Positions 9,350-18,205 of a stretch of DNA of 64,000 nt are shown here, one piece after another. This DNA comes from JAVBSX01 sp051660685 (GTDB lineage Bacteria > Planctomycetota > Planctomycetia > Pirellulales > Thermoguttaceae), in assembly GCA_051660685.1 (NCBI GenBank), contig JBOFQB010000068.1, forward strand, positions 8,230 to 72,229, in the 5' to 3' direction. Positions within the stretch are counted from its first letter, which is position 1; every line of letters begins with the position of its first letter. The translations under genes and the position numbers were made by a program. The notes beneath the pieces were generated by a model. It searched no databases and was not told the DNA's origin. It was given only the letters and a program-made list of their open reading frames with translations.

Positions 9350-9973
9350 ATGACCCCAACGGACACATACAAGGGAGCAACAGAGCCGAACGATTTGGGT
9401 TGGGCGGGTTCTCCTTACGACTCCGTTTTGGCGGAATCGGATGATTCGACGTTGGTTCAGCAGATATGTCGCGGAAATGCGGATGCTTTTGAAGTTCTTG
9501 ATCGACGGTATCGAAGACGTCTTTGCGCGTTTCTTTCGAGACATACTTCTTGCAACGAACATGCCGAAGATGTTGCACAACGGACGTTGATTAAGGCGTT
9601 TGAAGCGATTAGGACGTTGCAGTCCGGGGATAAACTTGCTGCTTGGTTGTATCGGATTGCCTATCATTATGCAATTGATGATGCAAGAGCGAGGAAACCG
9701 GTTTCATTAGGCGAAGAACGAGATTTTGTTTCGCAACAGAAGGAACCGGGCGAGGTGATGATTCAGGAGGAGGAGCGGAACAATCTCTGGAACATTGCGC
9801 AAAAGCGTTTGACGGGGGATGAATATACGGCGATTTGGCTGAAATATGCTGAAAATATGCGGGTTGAGGCGATTTGCAAGGTGATGGAACGGACATCAGG
9901 TTCAGTTCGGGTTCTTCTTTTTCGGGCGCGACAGAAATTGTACAAGGAGTTGGGCGGAGTCGAGCGGGAGTAA
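9350..9973 (+). CDS. ECF-type RNA polymerase sigma factor
   Basis: A 207-residue sigma factor. Region 2 is visible as the stretch from DAFEVLDRRYRRRLCAFL through HAEDVAQRTLIKAFEAI and AAWLYRIAYHYAIDDARAR (about 44-117). Region 4 follows at about 140-200 with a helix-turn-helix ending SVRVLLFRARQKLYKEL. A flexible 30-residue N-terminus precedes region 2. No anti-sigma factor or zinc-binding regulator is adjacent, so control may be transcriptional or by a distant partner. It is packed between panB and prmC, which suggests co-transcription with housekeeping genes and not an autonomous stress cassette. Confidence 0.9.
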   Translation: MTPTDTYKGATEPNDLGWAGSPYDSVLAESDDSTLVQQICRGNADAFEVLDRRYRRRLCAFLSRHTSCNEHAEDVAQRTLIKAFEAIRTLQSGDKLAAWLYRIAYHYAIDDARARKPVSLGEERDFVSQQKEPGEVMIQEEERNNLWNIAQKRLTGDEYTAIWLKYAENMRVEAICKVMERTSGSVRVLLFRARQKLYKELGGVERE

Positions 9974-10035
9974 AAAACGGGCAGAACAGGAAAATAACGC
10001 GGAAATACGTTAGGAATAACGGGAGAAGAGATACA

Positions 10036-10920
10036 ATGTCAGAAACATGGACGGTCAAGCGGTTGTTGGAATGGACGACGGATTTTTTGAAGAAGCAGGG
10101 TTGTGATTCGCCCCGATTGGACGCCGAAATTTTATTGGCTGCAACATTATCGTGTCAACGGATTGAGCTTTACACGAATTTTGATTCTCAGCCGAATGAG
10201 GAACAGCGGATGAAATACCGAGAATACGTCAAACGTCGCTCGGTTGGAGAACCGGTTGCGTATTTAACGGGGCAGAAAGAGTTTTTCTCTCTTCCTTTGC
10301 GAGTTGACCGAAGAGTGTTGATTCCGCGACCTGAGACAGAGTTGTTGGTCAATGAAGCGATTGATTTGATTCGGCGAAAAAGAGGTTCTTCTTTGGATCA
10401 ATCGGCTTTGATGTCGATTTGCGATATTGGAACGGGAAGTGGAGCGATTGCAATTGCGATTGCGAAACAGGAACCGAATTGTCGGATAACGGCGATTGAT
10501 GTGAGCGAGGACGCTTTGGAATTGGCCCGGGAAAATGCAGCTCGACATGATGTTGCTGATCGGATTGAATTCCGACAATCGGACTTGTTCTCTTGCGTTG
10601 AGGAAACCTTTGAGGTCATTATCAGCAATCCTCCTTATATTTCGCGGTTGGAATATGAACAGTTGGACCGGGGAGTTCGTGATTTTGAACCGCAAGGGGC
10701 TTTGTTGGGGGGAGAAAAAGGGACAGAGATTATTGAACGACTTATTTCTCAAGCCGAAAATCATCTCGAACCGGGCAGTCCTCTACTTTTGGAAGTCAGT
10801 CCGATGATCGCCCTTTCTGTTGCCGATTTGCTTCAACAGAGGAATTGGTCGGCAATTCAAATTCTCAAAGACGACGCCCGATTACAAAGAATGGTGATTG
10901 GGCGACGAGGAGATAGATAG
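10036..10920 (+). CDS. prmC: Release factor glutamine methyltransferase
   Basis: A 294-residue HemK/PrmC family enzyme that methylates the GGQ glutamine of peptide release factors. The N-terminal helical domain includes SPRLDAEILLAATL, GEPVAYLTGQKEFFSL and VLIPRPETELLV. The SAM site is CDIGTGSGAIAIAIA (about 135-149), and the catalytic NPPY motif is present as ISNPPYIS. The ATG at 10036 has GGGAGAAGAG upstream. The longer frame that starts in the sigma factor gene is not needed. The TAG stop lies inside the first unit of a heptamer array. Confidence 0.94.
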   Translation: MSETWTVKRLLEWTTDFLKKQGCDSPRLDAEILLAATLSCQRIELYTNFDSQPNEEQRMKYREYVKRRSVGEPVAYLTGQKEFFSLPLRVDRRVLIPRPETELLVNEAIDLIRRKRGSSLDQSALMSICDIGTGSGAIAIAIAKQEPNCRITAIDVSEDALELARENAARHDVADRIEFRQSDLFSCVEETFEVIISNPPYISRLEYEQLDRGVRDFEPQGALLGGEKGTEIIERLISQAENHLEPGSPLLLEVSPMIALSVADLLQQRNWSAIQILKDDARLQRMVIGRRGDR

Positions 10921-10954
10921 GGGATAGGGGTTGGGGGATAGGGTTAGGGAGGAA
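10912..10954. repeat. Heptamer array at the prmC stop
   Basis: Degenerate 7-nt units of the GGGGATA/GGGGTTG type begin at the prmC stop codon. The G-rich strand is the coding strand. Confidence 0.75.
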
Positions 10955-11032
10955 CTCAGTGTCAGCGCATGTTATTGTGACTGAAAAAGGTGTACAAAGC
11001 ATTGCAGTGACCCAAAATAATATGTATCTCCT

Positions 11033-11204
11033 CAACCTCGTCGAGGTTGCGTTATGGTAGAAACATTGCGAAAATAATATCAGAACCCCGTCGGGGTTCC
11101 GTTATGGTAAAAAAACGTCGGAACAACCATAACGCAACTCCTGACGGAGTTGGGACTTAGGTGCAACTTGTTACTACCATAACGGAATGTCTACGACATT
11201 CGGG
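11033..11204. repeat. Cluster of four palindromes with CGTTATGGTA tails
   Basis: The 470-base gap between prmC and the next gene holds four small hairpins. Two read forward (11033-11059 and 11083-11109) and two reverse (11126-11153 and 11175-11204). Stems are AACCTC/GAGGTT, GAACCCC/GGGGTTC, CAACTCC/GGAGTTG and GAATGTC/GACATTC, each with a short GTC- or GTA-type loop and each followed by [GC]CGTTATGGT[AT]. The stems differ but stay paired, while the tail is constant. No gene is visible in the gap. Confidence 0.8.
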
Positions 11205-11287
11205 AAATGTTAATGTGATGAAGCAAAGCCCTAGTACCTGACATTCGCAATACTTGCAATTTGCCAATGTTGCCTAAAACAGTGCGC

Positions 11288-11392
11288 TGCTCCCCCAACC
11301 CCAATTCCCTACCTTCTACCTTCTGAACGCGCGATACGTTGTATCGCGGCTAAACGAGAACTCATTTCCCCCTATTCCCTATCCCCTATTTA
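11288..11392. repeat. Heptamer arrays and solo BIME-like hairpin
   Basis: A CTACCTT tract (11308-11324) is followed by one half of the BIME-like repeat (11327-11355, stem GCGATAC/GTATCGC, tail GGCTAAAC). A CCCTATT/CCCCTAT tract (11366-11390) then runs into the stop codon of the minus-strand oxidoreductase gene. Confidence 0.75.
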
Positions 11393-12448
11393 AGCTGCTT
11401 CACGAACTCGTTCGGACCGTTCTTCGGTTATTAAAATGGCGTGAGCGATTTGGTCGGCAAGAATAATGGATTGCAAGGCTCTTTCGCCGGACACTTGGGG
11501 ACGTCGATTTTTCAGGATGGAGTCGACAAAATCGTCCATTTCGAGGGACAGCGCGTCAACCGAATCCTGAACAACCTGAAATGTGGTGAATTCATTCTGC
11601 ATGAATTGGGGCACGATTTCTGTTGGGACCTGAGTACCCAATTGGGCGGGGCTGAACTGACCTGATTGGACCTGTTCACTTGCCCGAATCATTCGGGTTG
11701 TCCGGGTCGCAAAGTCAATCTCGGTCGCAAAATGCGACATTTGAATTTTCATGGTCCGAATCGCCTGTTGCTCAGCCCGACTTGCCCGCAATAGGGCAAC
11801 GGTTCCGTTTTCAAAGACAATGCGACACCACGCCATATCTTCATGTCCCCCCTGATTGGTTTTTCCAATGATGTTAAAACCATTTGCTTCAACCGAGAGG
11901 ACTTCAGCCGGGACAATGGAAAGGATCAAATCGAGGTCGTGAACCATAAGATCGTGAACAACCCCGACATCTGTACTTCGGAAGGTGTAACCGCTTGTCC
12001 GTTCAGCTGAAATGACCGCACGTTTCCCGGCCCGAACCATTTCAAGAGCGGGTGTTGCAGCCGACCAAGCGGGGTTAAACTGCTCAACGTGACCGACTTG
12101 CAGGACGCGATGATGTTTTTGGGAAAGTTGGACCAACTCCCTTGCTTCCTGTTGCGAAACGGCAAGCGGTTTTTCCATAAGAACATGGACCCCTTGTTCA
12201 AGTGCCGTACAACCGAGTTCGTGATGATAAATCGTTGGAGAAGCAATCACGACAGCATCGACATGAGGTAAAAGTTCCCCGACTGTCTTATAATCCGCGA
12301 TTTGGTGTTTTTCGGCCAATTTGCGCCGACCCGATTCAACGGGATCGCAAACGCCCTGAAGTATGATCTGAGGATGCTGCGCTGCTTTATCGGCGTGAAA
12401 AGAGCCAAGTCGTCCTGCTCCTACAATTCCCAATTTGATTTTCTGCAT
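11390..12448 (-). CDS. Gfo/Idh/MocA family oxidoreductase linked to lpxC
   Basis: A 352-residue cytoplasmic NAD(P)-dependent oxidoreductase with no signal peptide. The Rossmann motif IVGAGRLGSFHADKAA is at the N-terminus, the EKP motif occurs as MEKPLAVS, and VGHVEQFNPAW supplies the conserved His-containing segment. The start is the ATG at 12448 with GGAGGAAAAGAC upstream. An upstream in-frame GTG would add 17 unlikely residues. It lies just downstream of lpxC on the same strand. Related oxidoreductases sit in lipid A clusters of other bacteria, and some (GnnA) oxidise UDP-GlcNAc, so a sugar-nucleotide substrate is a reasonable inference but not shown. Confidence 0.88.
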   Translation of the reverse strand: MQKIKLGIVGAGRLGSFHADKAAQHPQIILQGVCDPVESGRRKLAEKHQIADYKTVGELLPHVDAVVIASPTIYHHELGCTALEQGVHVLMEKPLAVSQQEARELVQLSQKHHRVLQVGHVEQFNPAWSAATPALEMVRAGKRAVISAERTSGYTFRSTDVGVVHDLMVHDLDLILSIVPAEVLSVEANGFNIIGKTNQGGHEDMAWCRIVFENGTVALLRASRAEQQAIRTMKIQMSHFATEIDFATRTTRMIRASEQVQSGQFSPAQLGTQVPTEIVPQFMQNEFTTFQVVQDSVDALSLEMDDFVDSILKNRRPQVSGERALQSIILADQIAHAILITEERSERVREAA

Positions 12449-12535
12449 AATGTCTTTTCCTCCTTGAAATATTCTACGAACAACAGTCGTTCCTACCATT
12501 CGGGAGTCCCTAACACGGGACTGTAGATGACACCG

Positions 12536-12586
12536 TTATCTCCCCCCGTCTTCTACCTTCTACCTTCTCCCGTTCATTCCCCGTTT
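12536..12586. repeat. Heptamer array after lpxC
   Basis: CTTCTAC-type units between the oxidoreductase and lpxC genes touch the lpxC stop region. The purine-rich strand is the coding strand of lpxC. Confidence 0.6.
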
Positions 12587-13539
12587 CCAATCTTTCTTAT
12601 TTGTTCCAAACGGTGATCGGCAGGAGATAAACTGGTTTCGTCCAACAAAACAGTATGTGCATAAAGTTGCTCGACACATTCGGCGTTCATTTTGTGTCCG
12701 CTACAATGTCCCCCAAATCGTCCAATCCAAGTGACGGGAGCAAGAGCGAAATCACCAACCATGTCCAAAACCTTGTGTCGGGCACACTCATTTGTGAAAT
12801 GCAACGTATTATCAATCGGACCCTTCTCGTCAAACACCAGAACATTCTGTGTTGTGACTCGGCGACAAAGCCCCATTGAAATCAATTGATCGGCTTCTTT
12901 CTTGGCGAGAAAAGTCCGGCAGTCTTTGACCTCGTTCCTGAAGTTTTCCGGGGAAAGACGGAACTCATATTCCTGCTGTCCAATCGCACATTCAATCTCA
13001 TAATTAAGAAAATAGCGAAATTCCGTCCCGACTCCATGAACGGGTGTTACCTCGATGTAACCTTTTTCATTACCGATTTGAAAGGGTTCGACAACAACCC
13101 GAATTGGCCGAATCCCTGCTTGTTCACGAACTCCTCCTTCTTCAAGGACCTGGACAAAAGGTGCGGCAGAACCGTCCATTCCGGGCATTTCGGGTCGATT
13201 GACCCAAATCTCACAATTGTCAATGCAAAGAGCCGAAAGTGCGGCCAAAATATGCTCAATCATGTCAACCCGGGCTGAACCGTGAACGAGCGAAGTCTGT
13301 CGCGGTTTATCATCCCGATATTGCGTTGCAACCGGAATCCGGGGACAACCTGGGAGATCGGTTCGGACAAAGACATAACCTGTATGAGGAGGGGCGGGAT
13401 GAAATTCAACCCGAATGTCTTCTCCGGTCCAAAATCCAAATCCTTCCAAAGAAACCGTTTGGGCAAGCGTCTGTTGCAATCGCAATGAATCAAGCAGGTC
13501 CCGAACATGCTGCTCAAAATCAGCTTTTCTGAACTTCAT
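12574..13539 (-). CDS. lpxC: UDP-3-O-acyl-N-acetylglucosamine deacetylase
   Basis: This zinc enzyme carries out the committed step of lipid A synthesis. From the chosen start it has 321 residues. Zinc ligands are visible as His in MIEHILAAL (about residue 96) and as His/Asp in HKVLD (about 255 and 259). The catalytic His lies in CSGHKMN (about 282). The N-terminus has SLEGFGFWTGEDIRVEFHPA, as expected. The frame is open up to 13755, which would add 72 residues with no family counterpart, so I chose the ATG at 13539, but the start is not supported by a clear ribosome site. Its presence implies a lipid A-type outer membrane. Confidence 0.9.
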   Translation of the reverse strand: MKFRKADFEQHVRDLLDSLRLQQTLAQTVSLEGFGFWTGEDIRVEFHPAPPHTGYVFVRTDLPGCPRIPVATQYRDDKPRQTSLVHGSARVDMIEHILAALSALCIDNCEIWVNRPEMPGMDGSAAPFVQVLEEGGVREQAGIRPIRVVVEPFQIGNEKGYIEVTPVHGVGTEFRYFLNYEIECAIGQQEYEFRLSPENFRNEVKDCRTFLAKKEADQLISMGLCRRVTTQNVLVFDEKGPIDNTLHFTNECARHKVLDMVGDFALAPVTWIGRFGGHCSGHKMNAECVEQLYAHTVLLDETSLSPADHRLEQIRKIGNGE

Positions 13540-13970
13540 CAACGGAAAATGAGGAGAAGGAACGAGAGACGATTGCGCGAACGCCGCTTCTCCGAGTTGT
13601 TCCTGGACTCCCGGTGTTTCTGGTCCTCCAACAGTTGGTAAAAGCAGTTCTGGAGTCACAAAATGATACATTGCAGAAAAAGGACAAGGGAAAAAGCGGG
13701 AAGGAACGTCAACTTCAAGTGATGATTGACAAACGGGGGGAACCCGAGAGACCAATCACTCGACACCTTTTAAGGAATCGACTTATGAAGGAGCGTTTCT
13801 TCAGCTTTTTCTTCCCTTTTGATTTGCCAGATAACAACAGTGAGTCTCTCTTTTTCCCCTTTGCGAAAACGACGCAATCGTAAACGCCGCACATTGTAAT
13901 GTCGGCATTTTTGAAATCGGGGTTACTGAGAGGGTCTCACCAAACACCTCAAGACAGAAACCGACTCCGA
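13540..13970. other. Gap upstream of lpxC
   Basis: About 430 bases. It includes the possible N-terminal extension of lpxC (to 13755) and an imperfect hairpin near 13886-13906 (GCCG..ACATT/AATGTCGGC, then ATTTTT on the plus strand). No other gene is supported. Confidence 0.4.
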
Positions 13971-14789
13971 CTAACGCTGAGCTGGTCCGGGTCGGGTTCC
14001 CGCTGTTCCGGGTTGCTGCTGTTGTGGTTGTTGCTGCAATTGCGGCTGTTGTAATTGTCCCTGTCCCATTCCCGTTGGTGCTCCCATTCTGGACTGTTGC
14101 TGTTGAGCACTCACGACCGCCGATGTTTGCGGATTGGTGATCCGTTTTCCATTTGCATCGATTGTGACAACAACAGGATATTGGTTGAACCGGGTATTCA
14201 GTCGCGTAATGACTTTGTTGGTCAGATCGACATTCTGATGATACCAGATGACCGGTTGGGACATGCTCATTTCGATTGCGCCGAGATCATCGGTGTTATC
14301 TTCGAGACTGCGAATGTCAATAACGGCAACAATTCCGAGTTCTTTTGCCGATTCGGCGACTTCCTCGCGGATTGATTTATAGGCGTCATACTGTTGTTTG
14401 AAACCGGTTAGGCGGATGTTGCGCATTGCTTTGTTCGCTTCTGATTCACTTTGGGCTGCTTCCTGAGAAATAGCATCATTAGCGTCCATGAACTCCTTAC
14501 TGCCGACTTTGAAGGTGTTCAGAATGTTGGATTTGTTCTGCAACTGTTTCTGCTGATCGACAAACTGAGCTTGTAATTGCTGTATTTGCCCTTGAATATC
14601 TTTTGCTTCTTTGTTGTATTTCGGATGTGCTTTAAGAATCTCGACAAAATCAACAACGCCAATTCGCGGGGAAACTTGTCCTCCCTGTTGCGGAGCTGGT
14701 TGCCCGGCTTGTTGTGCGAAAACACTTCCTCCTAAAACAACAATGAATGTGGTTGCGACGAAAAATGCGATCCTTCGACTGTTTCTCAC
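13971..14789 (-). CDS. OmpH/Skp family periplasmic chaperone
   Basis: A 272-residue exported protein of the Skp/OmpH family, which holds unfolded outer-membrane proteins in the periplasm. The start is GTG at 14789 because GGAGGA sits eight bases upstream. The nominal ATG further up lies just before that ribosome site. A signal peptide (AFFVATTFIVVLGGSVFAQQ) is followed by RIGVVDFVEILKAHPKYN, the typical Skp start, and then a long helical coiled-coil arm. The C-terminus is an unusual Gln/Pro-rich tail (about the last 50 residues). It stands upstream of lpxC on the same strand, matching the skp-lpx neighbourhood of many Gram-negative bacteria. Confidence 0.85.
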   Translation of the reverse strand: MRNSRRIAFFVATTFIVVLGGSVFAQQAGQPAPQQGGQVSPRIGVVDFVEILKAHPKYNKEAKDIQGQIQQLQAQFVDQQKQLQNKSNILNTFKVGSKEFMDANDAISQEAAQSESEANKAMRNIRLTGFKQQYDAYKSIREEVAESAKELGIVAVIDIRSLEDNTDDLGAIEMSMSQPVIWYHQNVDLTNKVITRLNTRFNQYPVVVTIDANGKRITNPQTSAVVSAQQQQSRMGAPTGMGQGQLQQPQLQQQPQQQQPGTAGTRPGPAQR

Positions 14790-15227
14790 TGGATTTCCTC
14801 CTTGTAACAATGAGTCAATAGTTGTTTCTTCAAGAGACCTCCCCCGAAGTTCAGGGGGAATTCTGCATTATTTGGCGATTTTGGTAAAGACCAATATCAT
14901 AGAAATCGGCCTAATAACCCAAAAATTCTCTACAAATCTGAAATTTTTTTTATTCCGAATAATCGACAAATCCTCAAATTGCCCATTTTGACAGTATGTA
15001 TTCTTCTTGTTTTTCTCATTTTTCCAAAAGCACCTATATTGACAACATCCTTTCTCACTTTTCAAATGAACCCTACAATCGGAACTTTCCTCACTTCTCT
15101 CCATTTGGTTTGGAAAACAGCCGACAACTCCAGAAGTAGGTTTTGGAGGTCGAACCGTTTGGGAGTATAAAATTTTTACCGTTGCATTTGCGACATCCTT
15201 TTGTAGTCCCGTTAGGAGCGACCTAAT
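14790..15227. other. Intergenic gap between divergent genes
   Basis: AT-rich, non-coding in appearance. It contains the upstream region of the Skp gene and ends with the conserved flank TAGGAGCGACCTAATG of the next BIME-like repeat. No convincing gene or RNA is seen. Confidence 0.5.
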
Positions 15228-15299
15228 GTTTGGCCGCGCTACAACGTATCGCGCGTTCTGAAATTTCAATACGCGCGGAACGTTGTTCCTCGGCTAAAC
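15228..15299. repeat. BIME-like palindromic repeat pair, copy 2
   Basis: The left hairpin is a variant GCG-CTAC-AAC-GTATCGC after GTTTGGCC. The right hairpin is GGAAC-GTT-GTTCC followed by TCGGCTAAAC. Both CGCG junctions and the outer GTTTRGCC/GGCTAAAC frame match copies 1 and 4. Confidence 0.8.
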
Positions 15300-15333
15300 G
15301 GGAAAACACAAAAGTCCTGAAAAATTGTCCCTC

Positions 15334-16479
15334 ATGTCCGAATTAAACGCCAGTATTGCTGATCAGTTTACAAGTACCTTTACGCAAGGTGCTCAGGAGA
15401 CAGCATCTGCTTATTCGAGGACATTTGGGATCGACATTACATTGGAACCGGGTCAAGCCGGTTCCTTTGACTTTGGACGGTTGCGCAAGGATTTTTCCGT
15501 TCCCGGACTCATGATCGGCTTGGTTACAAGCGGGACAAACATTTTGGTTTTGATTCCCTCTCAGAACGAGCTTATACCGGATTGGTGTAAGGCCCCGGAT
15601 GCAACCGGAAAAAGCAAATTGTTGACCTTTGCTCAGGAATTGGGGATGAATCTGGTTCCCGAAGATTTCTTCCCTGAAGATTATCGGGCCGAAATGGTTG
15701 CTGATCTTGCAAAAGCAACGGAAGAGGGACAACCGGGGGTTGAATCGGGTTATGCCGAATTGTTGATCGAACATCAGGGTCAAAAGACAACCGCTTTGTT
15801 TGTTTGGCCGGTTGAAGATTTGGAGAAGGTTTTTGCAGCATCGCCAATAAGTGCAGCAACAACCGGTTCCTCAACCGCCAATACATCGACAGCGAACACG
15901 TCAACACCGTCCGGTTCAACCGTTCAGGGATTAGGGAATAGTGCGACGAGCGGAACAGCAAGTGGAACATCAACGGGAATACCGGATTTAGGGTTTGCAG
16001 GAGCAGGGTTTGCGACACCGCCTCCCTTAAATGCGGCATTTGCACCTTTTGGAGGGGGACAGAGTTTTTCGAGTGAACCGGTTTTTGACCCGCTTGAACC
16101 GAAACATCTCTCGCCGGATGATTTGCCCGGTTTTTCACGAAGCGTGATGAAGATTCGGGTCCCCGTTGCTGTTGTTCTCGCCCGGGCCCGACGTCCAATC
16201 AAAACAATTCTCGAACTCGGGGTTGGTTCCGTCGTCCAATTCGACAAATCATGCGATGATCCGTTGGAACTGGAAGTCGGCAACACGATTGTTGCACATG
16301 GTGAGGCGGTCAAGGTCGGCGAACGGTTTGGACTCCGTTTGAGCACTATTTTACTGCCGAAAGAACGATTTCGACCGGTTCAGGTTCGTCGGGAAGGAGA
16401 GTACACCAAACGTCAACAGCGACCTCCTCAAATTATTGGCAAAGCTCCGCTCAAATCGTTTGAGCCGCAACCTCAATAG
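15334..16479 (+). CDS. FliN/SpoA-domain protein
   Basis: A 381-residue protein ending in a SpoA (FliN-type) domain. The segment VPVAVVLARARRPIKTILELGVGSVV with ..LEVGNTIVAHGEAVKVGERFGLRL (about 285-345) matches the C-ring switch protein fold shared by flagellar motors and type III secretion. The N-terminal 170 residues form a separate domain, perhaps FliM/CheC-like. A Ser/Thr/Gly-rich linker follows (about 175-225). The ATG at 15334 was chosen over a TTG nine bases earlier. No other flagellar or secretion gene is in the window, so its partners must be elsewhere. Confidence 0.8.
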   Translation: MSELNASIADQFTSTFTQGAQETASAYSRTFGIDITLEPGQAGSFDFGRLRKDFSVPGLMIGLVTSGTNILVLIPSQNELIPDWCKAPDATGKSKLLTFAQELGMNLVPEDFFPEDYRAEMVADLAKATEEGQPGVESGYAELLIEHQGQKTTALFVWPVEDLEKVFAASPISAATTGSSTANTSTANTSTPSGSTVQGLGNSATSGTASGTSTGIPDLGFAGAGFATPPPLNAAFAPFGGGQSFSSEPVFDPLEPKHLSPDDLPGFSRSVMKIRVPVAVVLARARRPIKTILELGVGSVVQFDKSCDDPLELEVGNTIVAHGEAVKVGERFGLRLSTILLPKERFRPVQVRREGEYTKRQQRPPQIIGKAPLKSFEPQPQ

Positions 16480-16659
16480 TCCATACCCCGTTGAGAGTTC
16501 CGAACGTCGTTGAGCTTAACGCGATTCTTGTGCAACGACGTGCAAACACTGTGAGAAGGGGGTGAAGTGAGCGAAAACGTTTGTTCGATCCTTGCACAAC
16601 ATGGCGCATTTGGGGTTCAAACAGTGGAACCTGTTTGCCGACTGCTCCTGAACGGGACC
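16480..16659. other. Gap before mgtE, upstream half
   Basis: No gene seen. It contains several potential stem-loops, for example CAAACAG/CTGTTTG near 16616-16637. A CCTTGCA at about 16591 could pair with TGCAAGG at about 16677. No Mg-responsive riboswitch pattern could be recognised by eye. Confidence 0.35.
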
Positions 16660-16689
16660 CTGACATGAAGAGAAATTGCAAGGTATAAT
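16660..16689 (+). promoter_or_regulatory. Probable sigma70-type promoter of mgtE
   Basis: CTGACA at 16660-16665 and TATAAT at 16684-16689 are spaced by 18 bases. The leader to the mgtE ATG would be about 135 bases and would contain a BIME-like hairpin and a CTTCTAC array. Confidence 0.55.
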
Positions 16690-16741
16690 GTAGGAACAGA
16701 CTTCGGTTTTGCTGTCTCCTCTCTTTTCATTATCTCCGCAG

Positions 16742-16829
16742 ACGCGCGATACGTTGTATTGCGGCTCAACAAGCTCCCTCCTCACTTCTACCTCCTCACT
16801 TCTACCTTCTACCTCCTACCTTCTCTTTC
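16742..16829. repeat. Solo BIME-like hairpin plus CTTCTAC heptamer array
   Basis: A half BIME-like unit (16742-16770, with one stem mismatch) is followed by about seven 7-nt units alternating CTCCTCA, CTTCTAC and CTCCTAC up to the mgtE start. The array is open in frame and makes a false N-terminal extension of Ser/Leu/Thr. Confidence 0.75.
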
Positions 16830-16831
16830 CA

Positions 16832-18205
16832 ATGCAGGTCAATCCCCTTTTTCTGCCCGAACTCCGCGAAATGCTCACCGATAATAACATTCCTGAAATG
16901 CAGGAGTTCTGTGCCGCAATTCACCCTGTTCGGGTCGCCGAATTTATGGGGGGTCTGGAACCGATTGAAATTTGGCAGATTATTCAACAGGCGGATTTGG
17001 AAACCCGGGTCCAGATTTTCAATTATCTGGATGAGCAGACGCAAGCGGAGATCATGGAAGCGGCTCCCCGGGAAGAAATGGCGGCGTTCATTTCTCACCT
17101 TCCTTCAGACGACCGTGTTGACGCTCTCCAATCTGTTGAGGAGCAGATCGTCGAAGAACTTATGCCCCTTATTGACGAAGAAGATCGTCGGGACATTCGC
17201 CGTTTGACCGCTTTTCCTGAAGATTCTTGCGGTTCGGAAATGACAACCGATTTTTTACGGTTGTATGAAGACATGACGGTTGAACAGGCGGTTCAGGAGG
17301 TTGCGACGCAATCGGAGACGAAAGAAACCGTCTACTATCTCTACGTCGTTGACCAAAACGATCATCTCGTCGGTTTGGTGTCCGCCAAACAATTGCTAAA
17401 AAACCTAAGTCGGCCCCAAAAACGGATTCGGGATTTGATGTTGCGCGATTTGATTACGGTTGGTGTTGATGATAACAAGGAAGAGGCAGCTCAGGTGATT
17501 GCCAAATACGACTTCCTTGCTCTTCCGGTCGTTGATGAAGAACATCGAATGTTGGGCATTATCACACATGACGACATGATGGACGTGATTCGGGATGAGG
17601 CGACCGAAGATGCCTACCTAATGGGGGCAGTCGGTCCTCTTGAAGAAAGTTATTTGAATGTTCCTTTCTGGACGATGTGGAAAAGTCGCGTCTTTTGGCT
17701 CGCCTGTCTCTTCGTTGCCGAAATCGGGACTTTTTCCGCTTTAGCCCATTTCGATGAAGCACTGAAACTCGTCCCCGTTCTCGTCCTCTTTGTTCCCCTT
17801 GTCATCTCAACTGGGGGAAATTCCGGTTCCCAAGCGGCAACCTTAATTACAAGGGCACTTGCTCTTGGAGACGTGAAATTAGCCGATTTTTTACGGATTT
17901 TTCGGCATGAATTGATTATGGGGGTTGCATTGGGTGCAGCACTTGGGGGAATTGGTTTCGTCCGGGCCTATCTAACTCCGGCAAGTATTCTCGAAGATGC
18001 GAACCGATTCTTCCTCGCAATCACCATTTGTCTCGCAGTCGGAGCCGTTTGTCTTTGCGGAACCTTGATCGGGGCTTTACTCCCGCTTGTCTTCAAACGA
18101 TTCGGTGTTGACCCCGGCGTTGCATCCAGTCCCTTTGTCGCAACATTCGTCGATGTCGTTGGAATCACCATTTACTGCACCATTGCCGGAATCTTCCTGC
18201 TTTAG
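16832..18205 (+). CDS. mgtE: Magnesium transporter MgtE
   Basis: A 457-residue Mg2+ channel/transporter. The cytoplasmic N domain (FLPELREMLTDNNIPEMQEF onward) is made of helical hairpins. A CBS pair follows at about 135-255 with VVDQNDHLVGLVSAKQLL and LPVVDEEHRMLGIITHDDMMDVI. The C-terminal part has five membrane helices, including the pore segment with PLVISTGGNSGSQAATLI, the family signature. The ATG at 16832 is used because the upstream frame is only repeat sequence. The TAG stop is followed at once by a long GGGGATA heptamer array. Confidence 0.95.
   Translation: MQVNPLFLPELREMLTDNNIPEMQEFCAAIHPVRVAEFMGGLEPIEIWQIIQQADLETRVQIFNYLDEQTQAEIMEAAPREEMAAFISHLPSDDRVDALQSVEEQIVEELMPLIDEEDRRDIRRLTAFPEDSCGSEMTTDFLRLYEDMTVEQAVQEVATQSETKETVYYLYVVDQNDHLVGLVSAKQLLKNLSRPQKRIRDLMLRDLITVGVDDNKEEAAQVIAKYDFLALPVVDEEHRMLGIITHDDMMDVIRDEATEDAYLMGAVGPLEESYLNVPFWTMWKSRVFWLACLFVAEIGTFSALAHFDEALKLVPVLVLFVPLVISTGGNSGSQAATLITRALALGDVKLADFLRIFRHELIMGVALGAALGGIGFVRAYLTPASILEDANRFFLAITICLAVGAVCLCGTLIGALLPLVFKRFGVDPGVASSPFVATFVDVVGITIYCTIAGIFLL

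Noticed and set aside
12886..13278. Plus-strand 130-residue frame inside lpxC
   Set aside because: Shadow frame opposite a clearly conserved gene.
14868..15269. Minus-strand 133-residue frame
   Set aside because: It runs through a BIME-like repeat and AT-rich spacer. Composition is not protein-like.
16591..16695. Possible SRP RNA on the minus strand (GTCAGG..AGGAGCAG with CCTTGCA/TGCAAGG outer pairing)
   Set aside because: The bases flanking the core do not pair, the loop is too long, and the region overlaps a plus-strand promoter for mgtE. The match may be chance.
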